This document shows positions 30,868-41,948 of a stretch of 64,000 nucleotides of DNA, piece by piece. How positions within the stretch are numbered: position 1 is the stretch's first letter; each line of letters opens with the position of its first letter. Under the pieces are notes generated by a model that was not told where the DNA came from, searched no databases, and saw nothing but the letters and a program-made list of their open reading frames with translations. A program made the position numbers and the translations under genes. The stretch is taken from assembly GCF_002865645.1 (NCBI RefSeq), contig NW_020194684.1, positions 2,123,241 to 2,187,240 of the forward strand, read 5' to 3'. Source of the DNA: Hyaloscypha bicolor E. Lineage: Eukaryota; Ascomycota; Leotiomycetes; Helotiales; Hyaloscyphaceae.

Positions 30868-33116
30868 TCATTTCACTTTATACCCGTCGCCACACCACGT
30901 GACATAATCACAACTCATTTTCACAGATTCCTGAACATCCCCATTCCGTTGAGCATATCGAACCTGACCTATCTTTTCGTTTGGGGAAACCCTGCAGCCA
31001 ACCTACGAAACCCGTTTGGAAGCAGGCACAACTCCATCTGCGTCGTCGCCATCCTCTTCCACCGTCCTGAGAAAATTCACAAATCGGCTGAGACTCTCGC
31101 TGTTCCACACTCCTTCCTGCATCTCAGGAGATTTTAAGAGCAGACTTATTGCTCGTTCACAGATTGCTTTTTGTCGACACCACAGCCCCACTTGACATAA
31201 CCCCGGTAAAATACCGATATTGAAATGGAACCTTGAGCCTCGGTCTCGGGCAACGAGTGCGGGATGTATGGATTCGGCGAATGTCGTTATGGTGTTAAAT
31301 TCAGGAGTGAAATCATCGTATTACATTTCATTCTGGGAGAAAGCTGTTCCTAGCGCTACTTGTGTCATTGCCACCTGTATTCTCAGCATGGATGCAACAA
31401 TGTACTCGTCAGTGTCTTTTCTTGAACTAAGAGCCTCTTCAATATGTCCCTTTGAAGCCCGCTCCCACCGATAAACATTTTCTAAGCATGCATCTCGTTC
31501 TCTTTGTAGACTGACCGGAGTCTCCTGCGAAGCATCGACAAACGCACTCCAAACATTGTTACCAGGGTCGAAACTTAGAGGATGAGTCTGACTTGTTGAC
31601 TCTGGAGGCGCGGTCGAGTTTTGTTGAGTAATCTCTGAACGGGCAGCGGCGATGAAGTGGTAGCAATGCCTCATGAAGAGCTGCCAGTACAAATGGCAAT
31701 CTCTCAAACTCTCCAGTATCAACGTATTGGAAAGTGATCGATTTATTGATGGAAAATCGATATATTGGAGGTTGACAATCTGTAGAATGACTAGATACAG
31801 GAGAGTGAAGAGTAAAAAAGGAGAGGAGGGAATCTAAAGTACAGTTCTTATATACCCACTAGTGGGTGGCGATTTCCTCCAGTATATTATAAATCAGATG
31901 ACTCATATATATTAGTGAGCGTTCCCTGAGCTTCCATAGTGAGCTATTCCATAGGCTTCCATAGTAAACCATTATAAATGAGAGTGGCGAAGCTAATATT
32001 AGTAGTTGAACCTGGTACTGGAAGGACTAGTAAGCTAGTACCAATTCAACACAACGGCCTCCACTCGATCACGTCTGCAGCCCCTTTCAACAGTTCGCAA
32101 TGTATAGGGCCGGCGCGAGTATCCAGGAAGAGAAGAGCTTGTAGGTCGAGGCTTGAGAGCCCATGGCCTTAATACCATTTGAGTTAGCAAATGCTTGCTT
32201 GACGAATATTGTCTGGGTGTCGCATGGAAATTTGTTTCGTGGAATATGCCACCGTCACGAAAAGGGCATGGTGTTCTCTCGATACTTACAAATATCTTCT
32301 TCAATCTTCTTGAGGTGGGCTAACTTTCCTTTGTTTTCAAGACACCATCGTTGCAAGAGAGCTACACCGACCGCGGCTTGAATTGATGCTGAACTCTGAT
32401 ACCCCTGCAAAGACTCCAAGCATAACACAAGCAGACAGGCCATCAAAGATCTCCTGGGATCTGAAACACCGACAGTCAAAGTGTTCCTGATTTTCTTTAA
32501 TGCTTTGCCATATTGAAGCAAGGCAAATTGGTGATGGGGGTTGGATTTCCCCATTCCTTTCGCAGCATCCATGCGTGACTTGTTGAGCGCTGCCACCGCA
32601 ACGACGGCATGTTTGATGATAGGTTCGGTTTCCACGGCCTGTGGGATTGTTCGCTCCCATAGAGTTGTTTCGAGAGGGCCTGAGAGCTGCGCCGCCACAT
32701 TTTCACAGTAGAACCGAAAGTATCGGGCCTCATCCTGACCAGAGAAGTCCGGACCAGTATAGGGCTGAATGCGCAGGGAGCTGGTCTGAACGATGCCTTT
32801 GGGAACCAACGGCCTAGGCCCGGTATGTATCTCTGTTTTGACAGCAGTCTTTGTATATCCGTCGCACTGTACGCCGAGCCTCGCACATCTTTTGCACACC
32901 GGTTTTCTCTCGTCACACTTTACTCGACGAGTTCTGCACCAGTCAGTCTGTCATCTGAGCCCCAAGTTCAATAACATACTTGCATGTCAGACATCCAGAC
33001 TTCACCTTTGCGCCCCCCTTGCGTTTCTTCTTGCCATCTTTTGCGGTCTCGCTGGTCGAGTCGTTATTTCTTTCTTTCCCTTGGCCATCACTCAACCCAT
33101 TCGCCTCTGTCGCCAT
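30868..33116 (-). pseudogene. Zn2Cys6 transcription factor interrupted by a solo LTR
   Basis: Exon 1 is 33116-32980 and exon 2 is 32933-32290. Together they encode a Lys-rich leader and a perfect zinc cluster (SGCLTCKTRRVKCDERK, then CKRCARLGVQC), with a 46-nt intron inside the cluster as in many fungal homologues. Exon 3 starts at 32167 and reads HGLSSLDLQALLFLDTR. It is cut by the LTR at 31725-32051 and resumes in the same frame (SLRDCHLYWQLFMRHCYHF). Two later stops break it: TAA 31321-31323 and TAG 31003-31005. The typical C-terminal end (NEKIGQVRYAQRNGD) is still readable to TGA 30868. The reading frame is otherwise intact, so the loss is recent or mild. Confidence 0.82.
31725..32051 (-). 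mobile_element. solo LTR (327 bp) of an LTR retrotransposon
   Basis: Read on the minus strand it starts TGTTGAATTGGTAC and ends CTTTCCAATA. It is flanked by the 5-bp direct repeat CAACG (plus strand 31720-31724 and 32052-32056). A TATA-like GGGTATATAAG and a pyrimidine-rich stretch sit in its second half, as in an LTR promoter. There is no gag or pol. The last dinucleotide is TA rather than the usual CA, which itself would be a CpA to TpA change. Taking out the LTR plus one CAACG keeps the host gene's frame, which confirms the borders. Confidence 0.82.
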
Positions 33117-35371
33117 CCTTCAACGTCCGGGATTTTGTCTACGTAGCTCGATCATCCAGACTTTGAATGTACCTATCAGAAGGAAGAGCTTTGCGGTTGA
33201 AGATGACGTGTATTTGTGCATGAAGCGCACCGCATCTTATAATTGAGGCTGTTAAGCGAGCTTGCTCTTGGCCCCAGTTCTCTCTCTCGACCTCCCATTT
33301 CTCATCTTGGTTAGGGCCATCCGTTGATGACAAAGCTGAAGCCAGCTCTCCACAAACTCGTAGGATTGTGTCCAAGCAGTTCGAGCCGCGCGCGAATAAA
33401 CCACTCAGCTCGCGGGGGTGCCTTAAAAGGGAAGCAACTTGCTTACTCCTAGTAGCTGCCGCGCGGAGCTAAGGTCCAAATCAGCGGTACAGTACATGGA
33501 ATAAAATCATAGCGGGTTCTTTTCCCACAAACCAATTTCGAACAAAGAATTGTCACCCAAAGGCAAGCGATTCCCAGGCAAGTAGAGTCGATTTTGGTCT
33601 CAAGAAGTTTGGTTAGCACATGATTTTGTGGTGAAATTTAGGTAGGCACCGAGGTTTATCCGGGAAATCAGGGGTAAGCGTAATAAGCGAGCAGGAACTT
33701 GAGCAAATTGCAATTGTGAGCAAACATGTAACAATTTGACACATTTGATACCTCTCTTTTCTATGTGAAACTAGTATCACCAAAAGAGATGAGGTTTTTT
33801 GGTAATTGGTAGGATGGGGAGATCTTTTCAATGGTGTACATGATGAACTCATAACCCATCACTTGACAAGAGCATGGCCTTGGAAATCAAAATCAATGTC
33901 CGTAATACGACAAGAACAGAAGATGTTTATTATAGTACAACGACGCCAAAAAGGAATGGGCTGACAATAGGAGTCGAGGAACAGTGTACGAGGGACGAGG
34001 ATCCAGAATGAGGTGAGGCTTCCCCAGGAAGTCTCGTTCCAGCTGATACCCAAAACGGTAGTCGAAGCTCTCCGAAAATTGCTCAGAACGTAAACGAAAA
34101 ATATAAGTTCTTGGATGACGGCAGCGAGAAAGTGGTGTTATGTCCTCTATCACGTGGTGTTCCCTGCCTTTGCAGAACAGCCGTGCCGCCTTTCGTTTGC
34201 GGTTGCTCTTTGACCTCTTCCTCACCGTTGCCCCGTTCTGATAGGATATGGAAACCGTGGGTATCATATATCTACCTGAGCCTCATAGCTGGGCAACCGT
34301 TGGCAGATTCTGGTCACAGCTGACAGCGGCCGTTAATCCTAAAGGATGTTTCATTACTTCACGATTTTCTTCCGAGGCTGAGTCTGCAAACTGGGCTCCG
34401 CCTCCGACCCACTCACCTCGAACTTTGCGTCAACAGAACTGTGCAACTTCTTTTCAGAACTTGGTCTACAAACCGCCTAATAACCACCAGGCCCATCGAG
34501 TTGACTTGACCCCGCACTGTTTTGTGCCCGGCGAACCATGTGATCCGGCCTTCATATCGCTGCAGCACGTGGGGTGTTCATCAGCGTTGTCCGCCCTGCT
34601 TTGGCACGAACCTTCCACCAGGTCCTCAAAGATTTCACCGTGCGTACAGTACCTTGAAATCTGCAGTCAGACCAATGAGGTGCAACTAATAACAGTTTGG
34701 AGCCAGGTTTAACGGTGGAGCAAGATCAAGAAGATCCTCCTGTCTGATTCGACCCGTCAATCAATTGTTTTGACCTCTGAGGACCCCATTCCCTTGCGTA
34801 CGTGCGTGTAGGAGCATGTAGCTGCTGCACGATTTTTCTACAACAGCATCTCTGCGTATGAATTTCATTGTTCCTCAAGTTTCAAGCTCGAAGGGTCTGC
34901 TGACGTGGCTTTCTTTTTCTGTTTAAAGCTACAGTAATTTGATCATTATGGAGTTCAGTGTGAACCCGACCAACAGAGTTGTCTTGCCTCTGCAGAGACG
35001 AAGCCGGTTCCAGGTATATTAGCTGGAAACCTTGTCCCAGAGCTGATTGTACTTTTTTTTTTCTTTGCGAGAGTCTTGTTGAAATGAAGCTTGAATTGTT
35101 GTGTTTTCTAGGAAAGCTCCAGCTTCCTTAAAACTCTGGAAATTACATCCCCACTTAAAAGTGGACCACAGAGCGCACGGCCCCTGATTTTCGACAAGTC
35201 TATTCTTGAGTATGGCTTCTCAGAAACTGGGGAGCGGACGACACCTTACTGGCGATTTCGTGGGCCAGTGCTTCTTCATCTTGTCTTCATTTCTGCCTGT
35301 GTCAGCTTGGCTCGTTGCTTTTCTGCGTGTCTTCCTGTCTCTTAACAAAATAGGGCTCTGGACAACACATC
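33117..35371. other. long intergenic region, no gene recognised
   Basis: ATG ORFs at 34248-34712 (plus, 154 codons) and 33139-33375 (minus, 78 codons) have no family signal, and their composition is not clearly coding. 33117-33400 carries the promoter of the broken regulator. A palindromic CTCGCGCGCG-like GC spot lies near 33390. Confidence 0.35.
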
Positions 35372-35816
35372 TGGGACATCTTACAGATCCCTCGCGGATA
35401 CATTATTCCCACTCTTCAGATTAGATTTAAATCCTTGCTCGTCTATCACATCACCCTCGCTCTCACCCAACTGAACATCTGTCTTTTCTACCTACGGAAT
35501 TTCGACGATAAAACAACCAAATATATAGTATACACAACCATAGGATTCACTTCAGTTCCCACTGTGATCGTTTCGGGTTTCTAATGCAAGCCGTTGAAGG
35601 ATATTGGAATGTGACGGAAGTGTCTAACTGTGTCAACCCATCCCCGGCCTTCTATGTAAACGGCATAGGGAATATTTTGGCAGATGCTTGGCTTGTCATC
35701 ATGGCCGTACCTCGAATATGGGGTTGAAAATTGCATGGAAACGGAAAATAGTGTTGTTTGTGATCATAACTTTATGTTGGTTGGTAATCACTGCAGCGAT
35801 TGTGCGAATGGTTCCA
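35372..35816 (+). pseudogene. relic of a rhodopsin-like (PTH11-type) seven-helix membrane protein
   Basis: Pieces in three frames keep the order of the fungal rhodopsin-domain family: IPRGYIIPTLQIRFKSLLVY and ITLALTQLNICLFYLRNF, then after a shift VEGYWNVTEVSNCVNPSPA and NGIGNILADAWLVIMAVPRI, then after another shift IAWKRKIVLFVIITLCWLVI. The extracellular Cys and the YWN...C...N...AD pattern are typical. The 5' helices are missing or unreadable, and the reading ends exactly where a MITE begins at 35817. Confidence 0.62.
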
Positions 35817-36583
35817 GTGTGCCAAATGAGTAGAGTAGAGTAGAGTAGTGGGTCCTACTCATGCTCTACTCAGCCAAAATATGTCCTACTTATACTCTAC
35901 TCAATACTCATTGAGTATATACTTAAGTAACTTAAGTAATAAGTCACGTGTAACCACGTATTCTTGTAAGGGGCACCCGCGACTTAATTATTAGTTTTAA
36001 ACTTACTTTAGAAGGCTATATTATATCTAAGAGTAAGTAAAAATCAAAATGAGCCCTATATGTGACGGCAGGAACGAAGCAATGGAACGAGGCTCAAAGA
36101 TCTACGATTCCAGTGTCTTTTAGAATCTAAAGCTAAGGAGAGAAGGAGAGAGTGAGGTGTGGCAGTGGATAAGTAAGATACGACTGAAACCACTGAAACC
36201 CCGGCTTGGAGCTTAGCCTAGAATCTTAGCTGAAACCAACCTATTGCACCCATATAACACCAGCCGTTACACTATATATTCTTCTTCTATTTGATTTATT
36301 ATTTAGAAGTTATATATATTAAATAACACGTGATTATTATATTAATTTTTACTGGTATAATAAGTAGTATTAAAGGAATTTTATATAATAAAAAAGATAA
36401 TAAGGAAAGGAGTTAAATATTATTTATAATATAAAGAGAGATATTTAATATAATAAATACGTAATGAGTAGTTAACTCTACTCTGCTTAAGCTTAGTTAT
36501 AGAGGAGCTACTTATACTTTACTCAATGCTCAATAAGTATATACTTAAGTAACTTAAGTAGTTTGAGTATTCCTTTGACACAC
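35817..36583. mobile_element. AT-rich MITE with short inverted ends, carrying a second MITE
   Basis: The ends GTGTGCCAAA (35817-35826) and TTTGACACAC (36574-36583) are inverted repeats with one mismatch. Inside each end lie TACTCAAT...CTTAAGTAACTTAAGTA sequences (about 35900-35940 and 36510-36560), repeated in the same orientation, plus runs of GAGTAGA. No target duplication is obvious, so the borders are less certain than for the other elements. The centre is AT-rich with RIP-like TpA density. Confidence 0.55.
36061..36270. mobile_element. small MITE, copy 1 (nested)
   Basis: It begins TGTGACGGC and ends GCCGTTAC; flanks CCTATA (36055-36060) and ACTATA (36271-36276) look like a 6-bp duplication with one change. 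The interior (AGAATCTAAAG.TAAGGAGAG, GTGAGGTGTGG, ACTGAAACCACTGAAAC) is shared with copy 2 at 44137-44330. It lies inside the larger element at 35817-36583. Confidence 0.72.
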
Positions 36584-36719
36584 CGGACGGTTCAACTGAG
36601 CTATCTCTTTAATGTAAAGGTCACCGACACTCCCTGTAAGCAATGTGCGAAAAAAATTAATTATATTCATCTGCCCTAGCACAAAATTTCTTATTCGATA
36701 TTGCACCTAGTTGAAAGTT

Positions 36720-37817
36720 TCATAGACCTCTTGCCAGCAGAACTTTACTCAAAGTCTTCTGAAAAGTTGCTGCAGAATCCGGTCCAAGCATTCCTCCATG
36801 GATATCACCTTCAATTTCTACGAAATTAACGTCTCGTCCAAACTCCCTCCATCTCCTCAAGTGTTTTGCAACCCAATCTTCCTCGTTAGCCGCAGTTGGG
36901 GGTGGCCCACCGCAGAAAACGTCTATATTACCCACTTCCCCACTAGGTAGGTAACCCACAGCCATTTTTTGCAGTGAAAATGCAACATCTGCCCAATCCG
37001 CCAATGCGTCCCCTGAAAGGCAAAGTTCGGCCATCCGAGTGGGATCTGATGCATGCTGGATATGTTGGACAGCCTCTCCTTTCGCCAGTGCTGGAAAATA
37101 TTGGACGACCGATGCCTTATGTTGTTCCGAGAGAAGTCCGAGAGAAACAGCAAGATTAAGCAGACACAGCGACCAGTCTATCTGACTCGATTGGTGTGCG
37201 TTGTGTGGTGAGGAATTGAAAGTGCCAAGAAACCGGACCTCTTCTCCGCTCCCCGTGAGAACCTTGGCAACCTCGAATGCAAGTATTGACCCGTACTCGT
37301 AGCCAGCTAGTGCATATGGACCGTAAGGTTGCTGCGTCTTTATTGCTTTGTGGTATTCATTGACCACTTCGTTGATCGAAGAGAAGAAAGTTTCACCAGG
37401 GCTGAACCCTCGGGCCCTCAGAGCGAAGACTGGGCGGTCGCTGATAAGTTTGGCGAGGCCAAGGAAGACTAGGACTTCGCCATTGTCAGGGTGGAAAAGC
37501 CAGAGTGGAGCCCTTTTCCCTTTAGGCTGAAGAACAACTGCAGGAGTATATGTCTCGCTACCTGGCGCTCCCTCTGCGAGTGCTTGTGATAGGGAGCGAA
37601 CCGTTGGATTTGACAGGATTGTGGTCAACGGGATCTCATTCCCGCAGTCCAGTTCTTGTTGCAAGTTCCCTTTCAGCTTGATGATGTCGAGAGATGTCAC
37701 TCCCCATTGAATAAAATTGGTTTCGACGCCGAAATCAGTTTTTGAGGTTCCCAGTACTTTTTGACATGTTTTGAGAAGTAGTTTCTCCGTGTTCTTAATT
37801 GTGGTGACTGGCGCCAT
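36720..37817 (-). CDS. free-standing carrier (T) plus thioesterase (TE) didomain protein
   Basis: 365 aa from ATG 37817 (good context; an ATG 47 codons upstream adds a leader of unlike composition). Residues 1-85 form an acyl/peptidyl-carrier-like domain with the pantetheine-attachment region as FIQWGVTSLDIIKLKG. Residues about 100-365 form a type I thioesterase (LWLFHPDNGEVLVFLGLAKL, then RARGFSPGE). They resemble the C-terminal half of fungal A-T-TE NRPS-like synthetases of the furanone/quinone type. There is no adenylation domain here or within the 480 bp upstream. The nucleophile elbow reads AGYEYGS: Glu (codon at 37296-37298) stands where GxSxG has Ser. The His region (GDIHGGMLGP) is present. 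So hydrolysis by the normal mechanism is unlikely; it may be a binding or regulatory paralogue. Confidence 0.72.
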   Translation of the reverse strand: MAPVTTIKNTEKLLLKTCQKVLGTSKTDFGVETNFIQWGVTSLDIIKLKGNLQQELDCGNEIPLTTILSNPTVRSLSQALAEGAPGSETYTPAVVLQPKGKRAPLWLFHPDNGEVLVFLGLAKLISDRPVFALRARGFSPGETFFSSINEVVNEYHKAIKTQQPYGPYALAGYEYGSILAFEVAKVLTGSGEEVRFLGTFNSSPHNAHQSSQIDWSLCLLNLAVSLGLLSEQHKASVVQYFPALAKGEAVQHIQHASDPTRMAELCLSGDALADWADVAFSLQKMAVGYLPSGEVGNIDVFCGGPPPTAANEEDWVAKHLRRWREFGRDVNFVEIEGDIHGGMLGPDSAATFQKTLSKVLLARGL

Positions 37818-38304
37818 GGTAAAGGAGAAGTTGAACAAATAGACCCAATTCCTCCATTGCTTGCGTGATGTATCGAAATGATGTTGTGATGTTGGCAGGA
37901 GCGAGGCTTTGATGGGGCTTTTGAAGAAAATGGCCTTGCGGCGTTTGTCGGGCCGCACACGTGGTAGTTCCCTTTCCTTCTCACGGCAGCCCGTTTAGGT
38001 TTGAGACACGGCCAAGCCAATCAGTTCCGGGTACGGGAAGAAGGAATTATCCCATGCGCTGGCAACTTCCGGCGGTGTGATAGGGTATCGAGAGAAGGAC
38101 AAGCCATGCAGCTGGGAGCAGGAGGGTTCTAGCGGAGGAGAAATGAAAGCCACAACGTTGGTGTGTAATCATCTGGTCAGTTCGCTAAGGTGAGATTACA
38201 GTTTTGGAAGAAGTCTGTGCAGATCAGCCGCTGCTGAGATCCGGCGCCCTGAGATCCGGGAAGTCCCCCACTAATACAGGGCGAAAAGGCTTTGACTAAG
38301 CTTA
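37818..38304. other. upstream region of the T-TE gene, no other gene
   Basis: No open frame resembling an adenylation or other synthetase domain. A short minus-strand ORF (38177-38398) overlaps the MITE and has no support. Confidence 0.4.
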
Positions 38305-38425
38305 CTCCCCCCCCAAATAAATGTAATAGTGGGTCAAAGTGCACGGGTTTTTTGGTATGGCAACTGGACCGTGCCAGGCTGGTTTTGCGGGGACCCACTA
38401 TTACATTTATTTAAGGGGGGGAGAG
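38305..38425. mobile_element. 121-bp TA-flanked MITE
   Basis: The left arm CTCCCCCCCCAAATAAATGT and onward to AGTGGGTC (38305-38334) is the inverted copy of the right arm 38392-38425 apart from small indels. TA dinucleotides flank both sides (38303-38304, 38426-38427), as in Tc1/mariner-type (Stowaway-like) MITEs. It would form a long hairpin with a 57-nt loop. Confidence 0.8.
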
Positions 38426-39609
38426 TATGAAATAGGTTAAAAAAATCCTTCAAACTCTAAAATATCGCCAAATCATACTTAAATGTGTTATTTTGGGCGA
38501 AATGCTCGAGTTTGAAATTTCACACCGATTAGCTTATGAAGAAGTGCTTTGCTAAACCAGGCCTGCTTCCTCACATCTGCAGTCGGACTTATTCTGCGAT
38601 TTTCACTCACAAAGTTAACATTCATCAGAAAGAAATACCTGGGAACATTTCTAAATATACGAGACGCATGTTTTAAAGATTACGAGGGCAGCAGTGCTGT
38701 TGGTTGATCGGATAAAGATGATGGTTGTGATATCAAGCCAAGCTGCAACCACAATTTCCCGGGACCGAATGCCAAGCAGGGTGCATATCTACAGATATGC
38801 AGAGTTGTTCCTCCGGGAAGACACATGATGCAACATCGGCCGACGATAAGAAAAGAGGGCTTAACGCAGTAAGCCTCTACATTCGCAGTCGAATCATTCG
38901 GGTTTCGGACAACAGTAAGCACCAAATGAAACTCGATCACTACGGCTTTGCTTATAGCCTACAAATAAATCTGTCCTCGCAATCAAGTTTAATTCGGCAT
39001 ACCTTCTTATGCATCGGAAATGAAAGCCCCCTTCACGAGGTCGCTCAACATATCAACTTCACTTTTATGCATCATGAACTGGACATTTTCCGTTTGGTGC
39101 CACAACAGAGTTGGCACAGTCTTCCATCACTCGATGAGGCGATGTTGAGGGTGAATCCCGTTTTTACCAACAGCCAGTGGGGGCAATCACCGTCCCCATG
39201 ACGATACAGCAAGACTGCACGTCAACCCTGCTATAACCCCTGTACTGCCAAAACTCCGAAAAAACATCACATTGCGCATTCATACGTTGCACTTAGCTTT
39301 TAAGGTTTCAGAAAATGCCAAAAATGCCCAACCCCATTATAATAATTGTGCACGATATTATAATTTCGCAAATGCTTGTTACAATTTTAGAAAAGAATAT
39401 AAATATTAGAGAAAATTGATTGGAGAGTTGCTTTGGAGTTGGACGGTTTTATTAGTCCGAAACAACTTACCGCAGGGTGGCTGATAAGTTGGGTTCGATT
39501 CCCGATATATTGCTCCAGGTGGCGTAGCACCCCTCCCACTAGTGGCCCTTTAACCGGGCGCTAGATACCAAAAATCAACGATAATGCAGTTTTTATTGCC
39601 TTTGTGCTA
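38426..39609. other. intergenic; one 134-codon ORF without support
   Basis: A plus-strand ATG ORF, 38797-39201 (MQSCSSGKTHDATSADDKKR), has no recognisable domain. A C-box-like TTCGATTCCC at 39488 and flanking sequence do not fold into a tRNA. 39340-39420 is AT-rich. Confidence 0.3.
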
Positions 39610-39788
39610 TCCCTCCCTTCAATACTTACAGTAGGTCCTGGGATAACACCACTCCTGCACTGACCAACTCAAGGGTGTATGGCCAATAGCGATTCTGGAG
39701 AGCACCTGATATTTCCTAGTTGGGGGTTATAAACGAGGTTTCAGGGTGGCGTTACTAAAGGACCCCACTGTGAGTATTGAAGGGGGGA
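39610..39788. mobile_element. 179-bp TA-flanked MITE
   Basis: The left arm TCCCTCCCTTCAATACTTAC and the next 20 bases (39610-39651) match the right arm (39745-39788, ending GAGTATTGAAGGGGGGA) in inverted orientation with about six differences. TA flanks both ends (39608-39609, 39789-39790). It is a different family from the one at 38305, though both have C-rich ends. Confidence 0.75.
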
Positions 39789-40124
39789 TAGTAGAAGTAT
39801 TTACTGGCCAACCGCCTGCTTTTACCCCTGTCAGAACACCAAAACTTGAGAAATTTTCAAAGTTCTTAGAAAATCCCCAAAACTTGTAGGATTAGTCTCC
39901 CAGGCTCGCTAATTACGAATATCTACTCAGAAGTTTGCTTTATGCTACTGTTGTGGTGAAATAAAAATTTGGGCGGTTGAGTGGTCTGGGCAGTCAGCCA
40001 GTGAACACTTCTCAGCTGACTAGGGGCCTTGTGTAGCCTCATTTAAAAAAGGTAACAGTTGTTATCATTCATATTCCAAGTCATCCACCATGATCATTTC
40101 TTCTTCCGTTGTCTTGAGCCCAAG
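39789..40124. promoter_or_regulatory. upstream region of the DUF3405-like gene
   Basis: No gene. Contains CTTAGAAAATCC and an AAAAAAGG stretch before the start; nothing more can be said. Confidence 0.3.
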
Positions 40125-41948
40125 ATGCATCCAGTACCGAGTCGTAGCCGACGGATATTGGTGTTCCTCGGTGTTGTTACGTTCGCGCAAATAGCTGCGT
40201 TCCTTCTCTTGCGCAAGCATGTCGACCTGTCCACGCTTTCTCCGTACTTCTCCAGCAAGCTTTCATCTCAAGAATATGAAGAGGAGATCATAGCAAATTC
40301 CACCATCATCGAAGGGGTTGTCCAGCGGTAAGTTCTGTTCCCAATGCTGCCATTACGTTTCTGACAGAGCGACTCCAGCATAGGAACCTTCTGGTCAACG
40401 AGCAATCAAGGCCTTCCTCCGCCATTCATATTCAACCCCGTTGATACCTCCGAAGTCACTGCCTGCGATGGCCCCCCTCGCAATCTTGCGGGTACTCGCG
40501 AACTGTACGCCTACCCCGCCTTGCCAGCTAGGTTTCCCTCCCCGGCCGTAGGCAGCCACGAAATCATCGGCATCAATGGAAGCATATGTTTTACAAGCAC
40601 ATCTCGATATGGCCCATACGGGATGGAAAGTAAGGAGACCGAGTGGCTAGAGGTGAAATGGGGGCAACTCCAACAAAAGTGTTTAGAAAGGAATAAACAC
40701 CGATATAAAGCCGATGGAGAAACGGGAGAGAAGAAGCCCCGGCAAGCAGTGGTTCTTCGTGGACACGAGAAATTCAAGTGGCGTCCAAACGATTTTCTAT
40801 ATACGCGCTCCCTTATTGCTGAGCTGTCCCTGGCTAGCGGAGGAGAGTACGAGGTAATCTTCATGATCCAACTAAACGGCCACGAACACGCCAGTCTTAC
40901 TACCTCCGACTTTCAGAACTCATCTATCGTCGACCCTCTCAAGGAAAGATACGTTCCCGCAGAATTCCGCGATCTAGTCATCTTCTTCAATACCAATGTC
41001 TTAAAAGATACCTACCCAGCCGTCGGGGAATGGAGCTATGAAATGCAATCCTATCAGCCCGTCCAGTGGCTCGCACTCTACCGCCCGGAGTTTACCCACT
41101 TCTGGGTCATTGAGCAAGATTTCCGATACACAGGGCACAATTATGAGCTCTTCAACTCGGTAGGAAAGTGGGCACGTAAACAACCGCGAGACAATCTCTG
41201 GGAGAGGAACTCACAACTCTACATCCCAGCCGTGCATAAAACATGGGATAACTTCGTGCAAATTATCAAACAGAACACGCCCTTAGGCCAGGGTGTTCTC
41301 GGACCTAGACCCCCTCCCCGGACAGAAAATTATTCTAGCTTTGAGCCGGCAATGCTCCTTCCATCACCGGTACCTAAGGATTGGGGTGTAGGCGAGGACG
41401 CAGATGTTATTTCCCTCTCGCGGATCTGGGACCCTGTCGGCAGTGGCTGGTACTTTGAAACCTACCTGAAGGTTTTCCCACCCGACACACCGCGACGAAC
41501 TAGCCCACCGAATAGTGGACGCTTCTCTCGCCGCGTTCTACTGCTCACTCACGAGGAGCAGGTTAGGCACGGTACTTGTGTAGCAGGCGAGGCAACGAAT
41601 CCAACAACGGCGTTACACCACGGCCTGAAAGCAGTATATGCACCGCATCCCATGTACTTCGACGAGGACATCGACAACAAGGCACTATATAGAATGTTTA
41701 ACGGACATGAGGCGGGGAAAGCGTTTGATACGACCAAGGCGCACGATGGCATGGCGCGACCCAAGATTCATCAGTGGAAGAGACTGACGTTCTCGTGGAT
41801 GAATCAATTGGCGGAGGAGTTGTATAAGTGGTGGATTGTGAGCAATGGGACGAATGAGCAGGTTCATCAAGGCCATAGTGGGCAGCGCGTACATGGCCGC
41901 GAGCCTTGCTTCCCTCCTATGGCTTTGCATCCTATTAAAGATGTTTGA
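40125..41948 (+). CDS. type II membrane protein, DUF3405-like (glycosyltransferase-like fold)
   Basis: Two exons, 40125-40327 and 40379-41948 (590 aa), with a 51-nt intron; of two possible acceptors only the first keeps frame. An N-terminal basic segment (RSRRI) precedes one transmembrane helix (LVFLGVVTFAQIAAFLLL), the topology of a Golgi type II protein. The luminal part has the conserved core WVIEQDFRYTGHNYELFNSV and then PRDNLWERNSQLYIPAV, with an acidic metal-site-like motif (IEQD). This matches my memory of the fungal DUF3405 family. Whether it transfers a sugar is not shown. The last 30 residues (EQVHQGHSGQRVHGREP) look less conserved and may hide a 3' splice. Confidence 0.65.

Noticed and set aside
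34248..34712. 154-codon ATG ORF
   Set aside because: Composition and lack of any motif, splice or neighbour support point to chance.
36720..38300. secondary-metabolite gene cluster around the T-TE gene
   Set aside because: No adenylation, ketosynthase or tailoring enzyme is visible within reach, so one didomain protein is not a cluster.
39470..39510. tRNA-like T-loop (GGTTCGATTCCC)
   Set aside because: No A-box, anticodon stem or acceptor stem could be placed around it.
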